The notes under the pieces are model-generated. The model was not told where the DNA came from, searched no databases, and was given only the letters and a program-made list of their open reading frames with translations. From NCBI RefSeq assembly GCF_008868125.1, contig NZ_WAAQ01000001.1, positions 1,798,001-1,862,000 of the forward strand: a stretch of DNA of 64,000 nucleotides, written 5' to 3'. This document shows, piece after piece, positions 42,619 through 51,734 of the stretch. Within the stretch, counting starts at the first letter, position 1; each line of letters begins with the position of its first letter. The translations under genes and the position numbers were made by a program. This DNA is from Microbacterium maritypicum. GTDB lineage: Bacteria > Actinomycetota > Actinomycetes > Actinomycetales > Microbacteriaceae.

Positions 42619-43740
42619 TCAGCGCGAGAACGCGCCGAGCCTGATCACCGGCACCTGCCGCTCCTCGGGTGTGAGCGCTCCGTGCTGACCGACCATCCCT
42701 CGTCCGCGCTGGTCGGCAGCCGTGCCGTCGTACACGGCCCAGGTTCCGCGGGCGATCGCGAGCACATCGCCGATCCGCGACGAGGCCGCCTCGGTGACCG
42801 TCGGTCCGAAGAGCCCCGCGTGCACAGCTTCGTCACGGGTCACGACGTCGGCTACGCCTTCGAGGTCGGCGCGCCATCGTGCGGTCACCGCGGCGGCGTC
42901 CGCCTCGGGCTCCAGGTAGGCGTGCAGCATGCGCGGCTCTCCCCCGACGTGACGAATCCCCTCGAGATGCGTCTCCTCCAGAACCACCTGTCGATTCGGC
43001 GCCACGTCGACCATCCCGTGATCCGATGTGACCACCACGCCGACGCCGGGGGGCACGCGTGTCGACAGGGCGGCGTCGACGTCCTCCAATGCAGCGACCC
43101 ATTCCGCTGAGGCGATGCCGTGCTTGTGCCCGGCCTTGTCGACCTCGGGAAGATAGCAGTAGACGAGAGAGCCCGGATGAGTCTGCGCGAGCTCGTACGC
43201 CGCTTCGATGCGAGCGCGCGCTGTGGTCGCCGCGACGAACTCGGCCCCGCGGAGCGTTGCCTTGGTGAAACCGCTGTGGGCGTACCCGGCGAATCCGACG
43301 GCGAAACTCGCATGACCGCCGCCGGCCGCTCGCTCGAAGATCGTGGGCGCCGCTTGCCACGTGAGGGGATCGATCCCGTCGGTCTCCCAGCCGCTGAGCT
43401 GGTTCACGAGCACATCGCGGCTCGGATCGAGCACGCGATAGCCCACGAGACCGTGCTCCCCCGGCCACACGCCCGTGACGATGCTGGTGAGCGCCGCCGC
43501 CGTGGTGGAGGGGAACACCGACTGCGCGACGTCCTTCTTCGCCATCCCCGATGTCAGAGCCCGTGCGTGCCCGGCATGCCCGCGCAGACTGATCGCGCCG
43601 AGGCCGTCGATCACGACGAGGACCACCGAATCCGCGCGCGGCAGCACCTCGGACTCGCCGCGCAGAGCGGCGAACAGGTCGTCCGCCACCCCGACGACAC
43701 TCCGGGAACTTGGCGGCGCGGACGGTAGCATGAAGGACAT
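42619..43740 (-). CDS. Alkaline-phosphatase-superfamily phosphodiesterase
   Basis: This 373-residue enzyme of the nucleotide pyrophosphatase/phosphodiesterase type has the metal Asp45 in LVVIDGLGAISL and the nucleophile Thr in PSTTAAALTSI (about 79-80). Further metal ligands are in EVDKAGHKHG, TSDHGMVDV and VGQHGALTPEE. There is no signal peptide, so it is cytoplasmic. The substrate could be a nucleotide, a sugar nucleotide or a phosphodiester lipid. It diverges from parC, and CAGACT lies 7 nt before its ATG. It sits beside parC in many actinobacteria. Confidence 0.88.
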   Translation of the reverse strand: MSFMLPSAPPSSRSVVGVADDLFAALRGESEVLPRADSVVLVVIDGLGAISLRGHAGHARALTSGMAKKDVAQSVFPSTTAAALTSIVTGVWPGEHGLVGYRVLDPSRDVLVNQLSGWETDGIDPLTWQAAPTIFERAAGGGHASFAVGFAGYAHSGFTKATLRGAEFVAATTARARIEAAYELAQTHPGSLVYCYLPEVDKAGHKHGIASAEWVAALEDVDAALSTRVPPGVGVVVTSDHGMVDVAPNRQVVLEETHLEGIRHVGGEPRMLHAYLEPEADAAAVTARWRADLEGVADVVTRDEAVHAGLFGPTVTEAASSRIGDVLAIARGTWAVYDGTAADQRGRGMVGQHGALTPEERQVPVIRLGAFSR

Positions 43741-43747
43741 CCGAGCC

Positions 43748-43753
43748 AGTCTG
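43748..43753 (-). promoter_or_regulatory. -10-like element CAGACT for the phosphodiesterase gene
   Basis: On the minus strand CAGACT is followed by GGCTCGG and the ATG at 43740, fitting a leaderless start. Confidence 0.4.
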
Positions 43754-43784
43754 ACACAGGCTCCCGTATGCCCTCAGGAAGTCC

Positions 43785-46226
43785 ATGCCGAAAACCCCGC
43801 CGCCCGAGCCTGTCGAGGAGCGCATCCAGGACATCGACCTCTCCACCGAGATGCAGGGCTCGTTCCTCGAGTACGCATATTCGGTGATCTACTCGCGCGC
43901 TCTGCCCGACGCGCGCGATGGTCTGAAGCCCGTGCAACGCCGCATCCTCTACCAGATGGCGGAGATGGGCCTGCGCCCCGACCGCGGGCACGTCAAGAGC
44001 GCGCGCGTCGTCGGCGAGGTGATGGGAAAGCTGCACCCCCACGGCGACTCCGCGATCTACGACGCCCTGGTGCGCCTCGCTCAAGAGTGGGCCCTGCGCG
44101 TTCCCCTGGTCGACGGGCACGGAAACTTCGGATCCCTCGACGACGGGCCCGCCGCGGCCCGCTACACCGAGGCACGGCTCGCCGCCGCTGCCCTGGCGCT
44201 CACCGAGAACCTCGACGAGGATGTCGTCGACTTCATCCCGAACTACGACGGTCAGTTCCAGCAGCCCGCCGTGCTGCCCGCGGCCTTCCCCAATCTCCTG
44301 GTCAACGGTGCGAGCGGTATCGCCGTGGGTATGGCCACCAACATGGCGCCGCACAACCTCATCGAGGTGGTCGCGGCGGCCACGCACCTGCTCGAGCACC
44401 CGGATGCGACCACCGAGGAGTTGATGGAGTTCGTTCCCGGTCCCGACTTCCCCTCTGGCGGAATCCTGATGGGACTCGACGGCGTCAAAGACGCCTACAC
44501 GAACGGACGCGGGGCTCTGAAGGTCCGGGGCAAGACGTCGATCGAGCCTCTCGGTCCCCGGCGCACCGGCATCATCGTGTCGGAGCTGCCGTACATGGTC
44601 GGTCCGGAACGACTGCTCGAGAAGATCCGCGACGCGGTGCAGGCGAAGAAGCTGCAGGGCATCAGCGACGTCACCGACCTCACCGACCGCAATCACGGGC
44701 TGCGCGTCGCGATCGGCATCAAGACCGGCTTCGACCCGAACGCGGTGCTCGAACAGCTCTACCGCCTGACCCCGTTGGAAGACTCCTTCAGCATCAACAA
44801 CGTCGCCCTGGTCGAGGGCCAGCCGCGCACGCTCGGCCTCAAGGAGATGCTGAGCGTCTACGTCGGCCACCGCCTCGAGGTCATCACCCGTCGCAGCCGC
44901 TACCGCCTGAAGCGTCGCGAGGAGCGTCTGCACCTCGTGGAGGGTCTGCTCATCGCGATCCTCGACATCGATGAGGTCATCCAGGTCATCCGCTCGTCCG
45001 ACGACTCGGAGCAGGCCCGTGCGCGACTGCGATCGGTCTTCGACCTGAGCGAGCTCCAGGCGGAGTACATCCTCGAGCTGCGTCTGCGCCGCCTGACGAA
45101 GTTCTCCCGGATCGAGCTCGAGACCGAACGCGATGCGTTGCTGGCCGAGATCGCTGCTCTCCGCGAACTCCTCGGCAGCCCCGTGCTGCTGCGCGCCGCT
45201 GTGGCCAAGGAACTCGACGCCGCAGCCGAGGCGTACGGCACCCCCCGGCGCACGCTGCTGATGAACGCCGCTCCTCCCAAGCCCCGCGCCACCAAGGGCG
45301 CGGTCGACCTGCAGATCGCCGACGCACCGACCGTGCTGGTGCTCTCCACCACAGGTCGCACGGTCCGCGTCGACCTCGGCGAAGGCCAGGAGCTCTCCGT
45401 CCCCGCCAGGCGCAGCAAGCACGACGCGATCCTGACGACGGTCGAGACCACGGTCAGAGCCGAACTCGGAGCACTCACAAGCCTCGGCCGCGTCGTGCGC
45501 TTCTCCCCCGTCGACCTCCCGTCCGTGCCCGCCACCTCCGTGCAGCTCGCCGCCGGCACCCCGCTGCGCGACTACCTCGGCATCACGACCAAGGGTGAAC
45601 GCGTGGTCGGGTTCGTGCGTTTCGACAGTGAGACGCCGATCGCACTCGGCACGGCGCAGGGCACGGTCAAGCGCATCGTTCCCTCGAGCCTGCCTGTGCG
45701 TCCCGACCTCGAGGTCATCGGCATGAAGCCGGGAGACACGGTCGTGGGAGCGGCTGAGGCCCCGGACGACGCCGAGCTGGTGTTCGTGACGACCGACGCC
45801 CAGCTGCTGCACTTCCCGGCGTCGGCGGTGCGCCCGCAGGGAGCACCGGCCGGCGGAATGGCGGGAGTCAAGCTCGGCTCGGGGGCATCCGTGCTCTTCT
45901 TCGGTGTGGTCGATCCGTCTGCGGATGCCGTCGTCGCCACGGTGTCGGGTGGAGAGAGCATCCTCCCCGGTACCGACCCCGGCCGGGCCAAGGTGTCGTC
46001 GTTCGCGGAGTACCCCGCCAAGGGCCGCGCGACCGGTGGCGTCCGCGCGCATTCCTTCTTGAAGGGCGAGGACCGGTTGACGGTCGCCTGGGTGGGTCCG
46101 AACCCTCCGCAGGCGGTCGATCCGACCGGTGCCGTGCGCAAGCTCCCCGAAGCGGGAGCACGCCGCGACGCCTCTGGTCAGCCCATCGACGGCGTCATCG
46201 GCAGCATCGGCCGCACACTCGTCTGA
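43785..46226 (+). CDS. parC: DNA topoisomerase IV subunit A (GyrA/ParC family)
   Basis: This 813-residue type IIA topoisomerase subunit has the catalytic Tyr127 in AARYTEARL, the quinolone-region helix [20 protein letters not shown], and [20 protein letters not shown]. The C-terminal beta-pinwheel (from about 490) carries DNA-binding blades; I do not see the GyrA box QRRGGKG, which favours ParC over GyrA. It pairs with the convergent subunit B gene at a 42-bp distance. CAGGAAG precedes the ATG. Confidence 0.9.
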   Translation: MPKTPPPEPVEERIQDIDLSTEMQGSFLEYAYSVIYSRALPDARDGLKPVQRRILYQMAEMGLRPDRGHVKSARVVGEVMGKLHPHGDSAIYDALVRLAQEWALRVPLVDGHGNFGSLDDGPAAARYTEARLAAAALALTENLDEDVVDFIPNYDGQFQQPAVLPAAFPNLLVNGASGIAVGMATNMAPHNLIEVVAAATHLLEHPDATTEELMEFVPGPDFPSGGILMGLDGVKDAYTNGRGALKVRGKTSIEPLGPRRTGIIVSELPYMVGPERLLEKIRDAVQAKKLQGISDVTDLTDRNHGLRVAIGIKTGFDPNAVLEQLYRLTPLEDSFSINNVALVEGQPRTLGLKEMLSVYVGHRLEVITRRSRYRLKRREERLHLVEGLLIAILDIDEVIQVIRSSDDSEQARARLRSVFDLSELQAEYILELRLRRLTKFSRIELETERDALLAEIAALRELLGSPVLLRAAVAKELDAAAEAYGTPRRTLLMNAAPPKPRATKGAVDLQIADAPTVLVLSTTGRTVRVDLGEGQELSVPARRSKHDAILTTVETTVRAELGALTSLGRVVRFSPVDLPSVPATSVQLAAGTPLRDYLGITTKGERVVGFVRFDSETPIALGTAQGTVKRIVPSSLPVRPDLEVIGMKPGDTVVGAAEAPDDAELVFVTTDAQLLHFPASAVRPQGAPAGGMAGVKLGSGASVLFFGVVDPSADAVVATVSGGESILPGTDPGRAKVSSFAEYPAKGRATGGVRAHSFLKGEDRLTVAWVGPNPPQAVDPTGAVRKLPEAGARRDASGQPIDGVIGSIGRTLV

Positions 46227-46228
46227 GC

Positions 46229-46265
46229 GATCCGGAGGCTGCGGGTCACCGCCGGCCTCCGGATC
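46229..46265. terminator. Hairpin shared by convergent parC and parE
   Basis: 11-bp perfect arms (46229-46239 and 46255-46265) with a 15-nt loop span the whole gap between the two genes. Confidence 0.65.
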
Positions 46266-46268
46266 TCC

Positions 46269-48389
46269 TCACGCGTCGATCGACTCGCGCGACAGCCGGT
46301 CGGAAGAGTCGATGATGAACTCGCGACGCGGAGCGACCTCGTTGCCCATCAGGAGCTCGAACACGCGCCCCGCGGCCTCCGCATCCTCCATGCGCACACG
46401 ACGCAGAAGACGACCGGAGCGGTCCATGGTGGTGTTCGCCAGCTGCTCGGCGTCCATCTCGCCGAGACCCTTGTAGCGCTGGATCGGCTCGTGCCAGCGC
46501 TTGCCCGCCTTGCGAAGCTTCGCCAGCAGCGTGTGCATCTCCTGCTCGCTGTAGGTGTAGATCGTCTCGTTCGGCTTCGATCCGGGGTTCATCACGATGA
46601 TTCGATGCAACGGCGGTACGGCGGCGAACACGCGGCCGTGCTCGATCAGCGGTCGCATGTAGCGGAAGAACAGGGTGAGCAGCAGGGTGCGGATGTGGGC
46701 ACCGTCGACGTCGGCATCGCTCATCAGGATGATCTTGCCGTAGCGCGCCGCGTCGATGTCGAAGGTCCGCCCTGAGCCGGCCCCGATGACCTGGATGATC
46801 GATGCGCACTCGGTGTTCGAGAGCATGTCGCCCACGGAGGCCTTCTGCACGTTGAGGATCTTCCCTCGAATCGGCAGCAGGGCCTGGAACTCGCTGTTGC
46901 GCGCATTCTTGGCGGTGCCGAGCGCTGAGTCGCCCTCGACGATGAAGAGCTCGCTGCGCTCGACCTCGTTGGTGCGGCAGTCGACGAGCTTCGTCGGAAG
47001 AGTCGACGACTCCAGTGCGTTCTTCCGACGCTGGGTCTCCTTGTGCGCACGCGCCGAGACGCGTGCCTTCATCTCGGAGACGACCTTGTCCAGCAGCTGG
47101 GACGCCTGGTTCTTGTCGTCGCGCTTGGTGGAGCTGAAGCGCTGTGCCAGGTCCTTGCGGATCACCTGAGCCACGATCTGCCGGACCGCAGGGGTGCCGA
47201 GGATCTCCTTGGTCTGCCCCTCGAACTGCGGTTCGGGCACGTTGACCGTGAGCACGGCCGTCAATCCGGCGAGGACGTCGTCCTTCTCGAGCTTGTCGTT
47301 GCCGACCTTGAGACGGCGGGCGTTCTGCTCGACCTGTGCGCGGAGCACCTTGAGGAGCTCCTGCTCGAAGCCCTGCTGATGGGTTCCGCCCTTGGGCGTC
47401 GCGATGATGTTGACGAAGGAGCGCACCTTGGTGTCGTAACCCGTGCCCCACCGGAGTGCGATGTCGACGGCGCACACACGCTCCACCTCGGTGGCGATCA
47501 TGTGTCCGTCGGCCTGCAGGACCGGAACCGTCTCCTTGAACGTTCCCTCGCCCTGGATGCGCCAGTTGTCGGTGATCGGCGGGTCGACGGCGAGGTAGTC
47601 GACGAACTCCGAGATACCGCCTTCATAGAGGTAGGAGGTCACAGTCCCGGGGGAATCCGCGTCCTCGGAACCGAGCTCCGGGGCGTCCGGACGATTCGTG
47701 CGCTTGTCGGCGACCTCGATCTCGAGCCCCGGCACCAGGAAGGCGGTCTGACGGGCGCGGGTCTCCAGCTCGGACAGCTGGAAGGCCGCATCCTTGGTGA
47801 AGATCTGCCGATCGGCCCAGTAGCGCACCCGGGTGCCGGTCACGCCGCGGGGCGCCTTGCCGATCACCCGCAGTTCGCTCTTCTCCTGGAACGGTGTGAA
47901 AGGAGCGTCCGGGCGCTTCTCCCCCGAGTCCGCGAAGATGCCGGGCTCGCCGCGATGGAACGACATCGCATAGGTCTTGCCTCCGCGGTCGACCTCGACG
48001 TCGAGGCGCTCGGAGAGCGCGTTCACCACGGAAGCGCCCACGCCGTGCAGACCACCGGATGCCGCGTAGGATCCCCCACCGAACTTGCCGCCGGCGTGCA
48101 GCTTCGTGTAGACCACCTCGACACCGGTCAACCCGGTGCGCGGTTCCACATCGACCGGGATGCCGCGCCCACGGTCGTGCACCTCGACGCTGCCGTCGGC
48201 ATGCAGGATGATGTCGATCTTCGTGCCGTTGCCGGCGACCGCCTCGTCGACGGAGTTGTCGATGATCTCCCAGAGGCAGTGCATGAGCCCGGGCGAGCCG
48301 TTGGACCCGATGTACATCCCTGGGCGCTTGCGGACGGCCTCGAGGCCTTCAAGCACCTGGAGATGATGGGCGGAGTACTCGGCATTCAC
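46269..48389 (-). CDS. parE: DNA topoisomerase IV subunit B (GyrB/ParE family)
   Basis: This 706-residue ATPase subunit has the GHKL domain with AVRKRPGMYIGSNG, DNSVDEAVAGNG, DRGRGIPVD and GLHGVGASVVNALS. The transducer domain follows, and the TOPRIM domain has FIVEGDSALGTAKNARN and MSDADVDGAHI. The GTG at 48389 (GGAG 4 nt upstream) matches where family members begin; a GTG 45 bases earlier is possible. The subunits are encoded convergently, not in tandem. Microbial gyrB-type paralogues should be elsewhere near the origin. Confidence 0.9.
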   Translation of the reverse strand: MNAEYSAHHLQVLEGLEAVRKRPGMYIGSNGSPGLMHCLWEIIDNSVDEAVAGNGTKIDIILHADGSVEVHDRGRGIPVDVEPRTGLTGVEVVYTKLHAGGKFGGGSYAASGGLHGVGASVVNALSERLDVEVDRGGKTYAMSFHRGEPGIFADSGEKRPDAPFTPFQEKSELRVIGKAPRGVTGTRVRYWADRQIFTKDAAFQLSELETRARQTAFLVPGLEIEVADKRTNRPDAPELGSEDADSPGTVTSYLYEGGISEFVDYLAVDPPITDNWRIQGEGTFKETVPVLQADGHMIATEVERVCAVDIALRWGTGYDTKVRSFVNIIATPKGGTHQQGFEQELLKVLRAQVEQNARRLKVGNDKLEKDDVLAGLTAVLTVNVPEPQFEGQTKEILGTPAVRQIVAQVIRKDLAQRFSSTKRDDKNQASQLLDKVVSEMKARVSARAHKETQRRKNALESSTLPTKLVDCRTNEVERSELFIVEGDSALGTAKNARNSEFQALLPIRGKILNVQKASVGDMLSNTECASIIQVIGAGSGRTFDIDAARYGKIILMSDADVDGAHIRTLLLTLFFRYMRPLIEHGRVFAAVPPLHRIIVMNPGSKPNETIYTYSEQEMHTLLAKLRKAGKRWHEPIQRYKGLGEMDAEQLANTTMDRSGRLLRRVRMEDAEAAGRVFELLMGNEVAPRREFIIDSSDRLSRESIDA

Positions 48390-48570
48390 AATCTCCGAGT
48401 CTAATCTCGTGAGCTCCCCGGACTCCGCAGACACTCCCCGCGGGAGGCTACTCGGCGGGGGTCGCGTACGCGCTGAGCGAAACACGCCGCAAACCGGGCA
48501 TGCGTACAGGTGGAGCGTGGTTGTATTGACCAAATCCCCCAGCGAAGCCGACACCCGAGGAGGCACCGAG

Positions 48571-48789
48571 ATGAACGCAACGACCGAACGTGACACCTCC
48601 ACCGTCGAGTTCCGCCTGACAGCCATGGATCGTTGTGATTCCTGCGGCGCTCAGGCGTACATCGCCGCTGAGGTCAACGGGTCCGAGCTCCTGTTCTGCG
48701 CCCACCATGGTCGCAAGTACGAAGAGAAGCTCCGCAGCATCGCCACCAGCTGGCACGACGAGACGGCCCGCCTCGTCGAGACGGTCTGA
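48571..48789 (+). CDS. DUF7455 small zinc-binding-type protein
   Basis: This 72-residue protein has Cys22-x2-Cys25 and Cys43 with His45-His46 (CDSC and FCAHHG), which look like a zinc knuckle. The core MDRCDSCGAQAYIAAE and the LLFCAHHGRKYEEKL segment are highly conserved in actinobacteria, where the gene is often found near sigA or parE. Function is unknown. GAGGAG lies 8 nt before the ATG. It is followed by its own hairpin terminator. Confidence 0.9.
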   Translation: MNATTERDTSTVEFRLTAMDRCDSCGAQAYIAAEVNGSELLFCAHHGRKYEEKLRSIATSWHDETARLVETV

Positions 48790-48805
48790 TCGCATCCTGA
48801 CTCCT

Positions 48806-48829
48806 CTCGGCTGACCGTGGTCAGCCGAG
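48806..48829. terminator. Hairpin between DUF7455 and alanine racemase genes
   Basis: Perfect 10-bp stem CTCGGCTGAC/GTCAGCCGAG with a 4-nt loop, serving two convergent genes. Confidence 0.65.
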
Positions 48830-48834
48830 GCAGA

Positions 48835-49875
48835 TCAGTCGGCGACGACTCTGCGCACGCGCGGCGTGAGCCGGGTGAGGATCTCTTCTCCCACGGTGTC
48901 GATGCGCTCGGCGAGAGTCGTCGCCGACGTCTCTCCGCGCTCGCCAGCGCCGAACACGACGACCTCGTCACCGACCCGCGCTCCCGGCCACCCCTCGACG
49001 ACCGATGAGGTGTGTCCCACCGACACGAGCGTCCGTGCTCCGCCGGAGGTTCCGACGCGGCTTCCGGAGAGTGTGGAGGGGAGGCCGTCGAAGCTGCCGA
49101 TCCCGATCGATACCCGATCCCCGTGGAGGTCGACGACCGTCGCGACGAGGCTCGCGGCCGGGCGGATGCCGTCGAGTTCCGGTCCCTCCGCTGATCGGAT
49201 GCCGTAGCAGAACGCTCCGATGCGTGAGACCGTTCCCCGCAGCTCGGGACGCCACCACGAAGCCGCCGAGGCGGTCAGGTGAAGCGCCGCGGGGCTCGCG
49301 CCCGACTCCCGGACGACGCGGACCGCGTCGAGGAACGCCTCGTGGGCGATGTCGTCGTCGGCGTCACTCGCCTCCGCGATATGGCTCCACACGCCAGCGA
49401 ACTCCAGGAGCCCCGCCTGCTCGGCTCCGCGCGCTTCCGCCACAGCCACCGCCCAGTCCTCCGGGAGGATGCCGTTGCGGTGCAGACCCGTGTCGATCTT
49501 GAGGTGCACGCGTGCAGATCGTCCGAGCGCCTCAGCGCGCGCGATGATCCGCCGCAGATAGTCGATCGTGCCGACGCCGAGATCGATCCTCTGCATCAGC
49601 GCATGGTCGATCTCTTCATCCGTCGATGTGACCCAGGCGAAGATCCTGGCGTCGCCGCCGGCGATCCTGCGTACGGAGAGACCGGTGCGGATGTCGTAGC
49701 TTCCGAACCACTCGATTCCCGCGTGCACCGCGGCATCCACCGCCCAGGAGAGACCGTGACCGTACGCATCGTCCTTGAGCACGAGCATCAACGTCGACGG
49801 GTCGACACGGGCGCGCACCGCATCGATGTTCGCTCGGAAGACGCTGCTGCTCAGACGCAGTTCGGGGCGGCTCAT
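48835..49875 (-). CDS. Alanine racemase-like protein keeping the PLP lysine
   Basis: This 346-residue PLP protein has the alanine-racemase barrel. Lys34, the PLP anchor, is in LVLKDDAYGHG, with KIDTGLHRNGI, GVWSHIAEASD and GAFCYGIRSAEG further on. The C-terminal domain is recognisable but degenerate: where the catalytic Tyr belongs (VSYG) it reads VSIGIG, and the Met-Asp motif (VGRVxMD) is replaced by VSVGHTSSV. A classical homodimer needs that Tyr from the partner subunit, so this protein alone should be impaired. Its ATG overlaps the stop of the upstream short racemase gene by 4 bp, giving equal, coupled synthesis. Substrate could be Ala or another amino acid. Confidence 0.85.
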   Translation of the reverse strand: MSRPELRLSSSVFRANIDAVRARVDPSTLMLVLKDDAYGHGLSWAVDAAVHAGIEWFGSYDIRTGLSVRRIAGGDARIFAWVTSTDEEIDHALMQRIDLGVGTIDYLRRIIARAEALGRSARVHLKIDTGLHRNGILPEDWAVAVAEARGAEQAGLLEFAGVWSHIAEASDADDDIAHEAFLDAVRVVRESGASPAALHLTASAASWWRPELRGTVSRIGAFCYGIRSAEGPELDGIRPAASLVATVVDLHGDRVSIGIGSFDGLPSTLSGSRVGTSGGARTLVSVGHTSSVVEGWPGARVGDEVVVFGAGERGETSATTLAERIDTVGEEILTRLTPRVRRVVAD

Positions 49876-50576
49876 GCCTCCCACCCCCGCACGGCATGAG
49901 CGCCGGCGACGGTGATGAGCTCGGCCGCACTCATCCGGGTGACGGCGGCCCACCGCGAGATCCCTGACGACGCCGGTCCCTCGCCGCCGAAGTAGGTGAC
50001 TTCCGTGCCTGCCGCGACGTCGGCGCCCTGGAGGTCGACGACGCAGACGTCCATGGCGACGCGCCCGACGATGGGCCTGCTCACACCATCGATCTCCACC
50101 TCGGCGTGATTGCCGAGCGCGCGCACGATGCCCTGTGCGTAGCCGCCGGTCACGAGCGCCACCACGGTGTCCCGGGACGCACGGTAGGTGTAGCCGTAGG
50201 AGACGGCGTCTCCCGGCCGAAGGCGCTTGGTCGACAGGACTCGGCCGGTCAACCGCATGACCGGTCGTGTCGCGAGCTCTCGGTCCGAATCGGGGATGCC
50301 GTAGAGGAGAGACGCGTCGATATCGGGCTCTCCGGTCGTGACACCGTGGATTCCCTCGAGCTGCAGCGCCTCGACCTCGCCCTGGGCATCGACGAGCACA
50401 TGTTCGGCACCGGCCGCGGTCACGACCTGGGCGACGGCGAGGACGCCGTGACCCCACGCGTCGCGGCGCAGATCGGCCACGCGACCACCGGCTGCCACCG
50501 CCGCCGACGCTCCTGCCGCCAAGGCGGAGCGGGAGATCATCGCACGCGGCAGGGAGCTGGAAGTCGTGTCACACAC
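49872..50576 (-). CDS. Short alanine racemase-like protein keeping the catalytic Tyr
   Basis: This 234-residue protein has a remnant of the racemase N-terminus, ADLRRDAWGHG at 34-44, in which Arg37 stands where the PLP lysine should be and Trp41 replaces Tyr. Most of the barrel is missing (about 45-95 only). A complete racemase C-terminal domain follows: PVMRLTGRVLSTKRL, then DAVSYGYTYRA with Tyr127 at the catalytic position, and IVGRVAMDVCVVDL with Met175-Asp176. It cannot bind PLP in the usual way, but it retains what the next gene product has lost. The GTG start is leaderless (TAGGCT 7 nt upstream). No frameshift is evident; the gene is intact. Confidence 0.85.
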   Translation of the reverse strand: MCDTTSSSLPRAMISRSALAAGASAAVAAGGRVADLRRDAWGHGVLAVAQVVTAAGAEHVLVDAQGEVEALQLEGIHGVTTGEPDIDASLLYGIPDSDRELATRPVMRLTGRVLSTKRLRPGDAVSYGYTYRASRDTVVALVTGGYAQGIVRALGNHAEVEIDGVSRPIVGRVAMDVCVVDLQGADVAAGTEVTYFGGEGPASSGISRWAAVTRMSAAELITVAGAHAVRGWEA

Positions 50577-50583
50577 GTGTTCC

Positions 50584-50589
50584 AGCCTA
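50584..50589 (-). promoter_or_regulatory. -10 element TAGGCT for the racemase pair
   Basis: On the minus strand TAGGCT is followed by GGAACAC and the GTG at 50576. Confidence 0.5.
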
Positions 50590-50624
50590 GCTTCCGGCTC
50601 CCAGGTCGGCCTCCCCGGCCCCCG

Positions 50625-50630
50625 TAGACT
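50625..50630 (+). promoter_or_regulatory. Possible -10 element TAGACT of the ATP-grasp gene
   Basis: TAGACT lies 26 nt before the ATG at 50657, giving a short leader that includes GGAG. Confidence 0.4.
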
Positions 50631-50656
50631 GGTGGGGACCCCGACCCTGGAGCCTC

Positions 50657-51673
50657 ATGTCTCGTCTTTCCCTCACGCCCCGCATCCGCTATCTGATGGG
50701 ACGTGCCCGCCGCATCGACGTCGGATCGGTGGTGGAACGCGCCAAAGAGGCCTCCGAGCAGCACCACAAGGCGGTCCCCGCGATCGTCGTCGACATGCTC
50801 TGGTCGGCCGCGCGCCACAACGTCGGGTTCCAGGACTACATCGACTACGACTTCGCGATGCTGACGAAGGCCGAGCGCGCGACGTACATGACGCATCCGG
50901 TCTCGAACCAGCTCTCCCAGCGGTACGACCACCCGGACTATCGCTGGATCTTCCAGGACAAGGTCGAGTTCGACAAGCAGTTCTCCGACCATCTGCACCG
51001 CGAGTGGATGGTCGTCGAGGAGGGCAACGCCGACGCTGTTCGCGAGCTCACCCAGCGCCTCGGAACGATCGTCACGAAGGAGCCGGTGGGCCAGGCGGGC
51101 ACCGGAGTGCACCGCTATCACGCCGCCGACATCGACGACTGGGACGAGTTCCACCGTGGGCTGCTGGCCCGCGGCGAACTCCTGATCGAGGAAGTCATCC
51201 GTCAGCACGACGCCCTCGCAGCCGTGTGCCCCGGCACGGTGAACACCACCCGGATCACGGCGTTCTTCGACGGCGAGAAGGCCCATATCCTCGCGATGGC
51301 CCAGAAGTTCGGGCGTGGTGCCGTGAGCGACCAGATGACGTTCGGCGGCTTCTACACGATGCTCGATGAGAACGGTCATGCCGTCGGCGCAGGGTACGAC
51401 TCGCACGGCCACGTGCACGAGACGCATCCGGACTCAGGCTTCCGCATCGCCGACTTCCAGCTTCCCTACATGGACGAGGTACGCGCGTTCATCGACGAGG
51501 TCGCCCGCGTCGTGCCGCAGGTGCAGTACGTCGGCTGGGACATCGTGGTCTCCCCGGACGGGCCCGTGCTCGTCGAGGGCAACTGGGGTGCCGGCGTGTA
51601 CGAGAACAAGCCCAGCGTCACCGGCATCCGCACGGGCCACAAGCCTCGCTACCGCGAGGTCATCGGCTTCTGA
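50657..51673 (+). CDS. ATP-grasp ligase, sugar-transfer-associated type
   Basis: This 338-residue protein resembles the ATPgrasp_ST family: VVDMLWSAARHNVGFQDYIDYDF, then FQDKVEFDKQFSDHLHREWM, TKEPVGQAGTGVHRYH (phosphate loop), LLIEEVIRQHDAL, and the metal-binding WDIVVSPDGPVLVEGNWGAG. Members join a carboxylate to an amine or hydroxyl using ATP, often within capsule or cell-wall loci; no member has a firmly assigned reaction known to me. It is divergent from two alanine-racemase-like genes and convergent with a CofE-like ligase, which suggests work on a cell-envelope peptide. That is inference. Confidence 0.8.
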   Translation: MSRLSLTPRIRYLMGRARRIDVGSVVERAKEASEQHHKAVPAIVVDMLWSAARHNVGFQDYIDYDFAMLTKAERATYMTHPVSNQLSQRYDHPDYRWIFQDKVEFDKQFSDHLHREWMVVEEGNADAVRELTQRLGTIVTKEPVGQAGTGVHRYHAADIDDWDEFHRGLLARGELLIEEVIRQHDALAAVCPGTVNTTRITAFFDGEKAHILAMAQKFGRGAVSDQMTFGGFYTMLDENGHAVGAGYDSHGHVHETHPDSGFRIADFQLPYMDEVRAFIDEVARVVPQVQYVGWDIVVSPDGPVLVEGNWGAGVYENKPSVTGIRTGHKPRYREVIGF

Positions 51674-51726
51674 GATCCACGAAGAAGGCCCCGGATGCTG
51701 AGCATCCGGGGCCTTCTTCGTGGATC
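51674..51726. terminator. Very long perfect hairpin, bidirectional terminator
   Basis: 25-bp exact arms (51674-51698 and 51702-51726) with a 3-nt loop between the convergent ATP-grasp and CofE-like genes; AAGAAGGCC/GGCCTTCTT gives a partial T-rich end in both directions. Confidence 0.85.
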
Positions 51727-51734
51727 TGAGCGGA

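Noticed and set aside
49872..50576. Frameshifted or decaying alanine racemase pseudogene
   Set aside because: The frame is intact, has its own leaderless promoter, overlaps the next gene for coupling and keeps the C-terminal catalytic residues, so active selection is more likely than decay.
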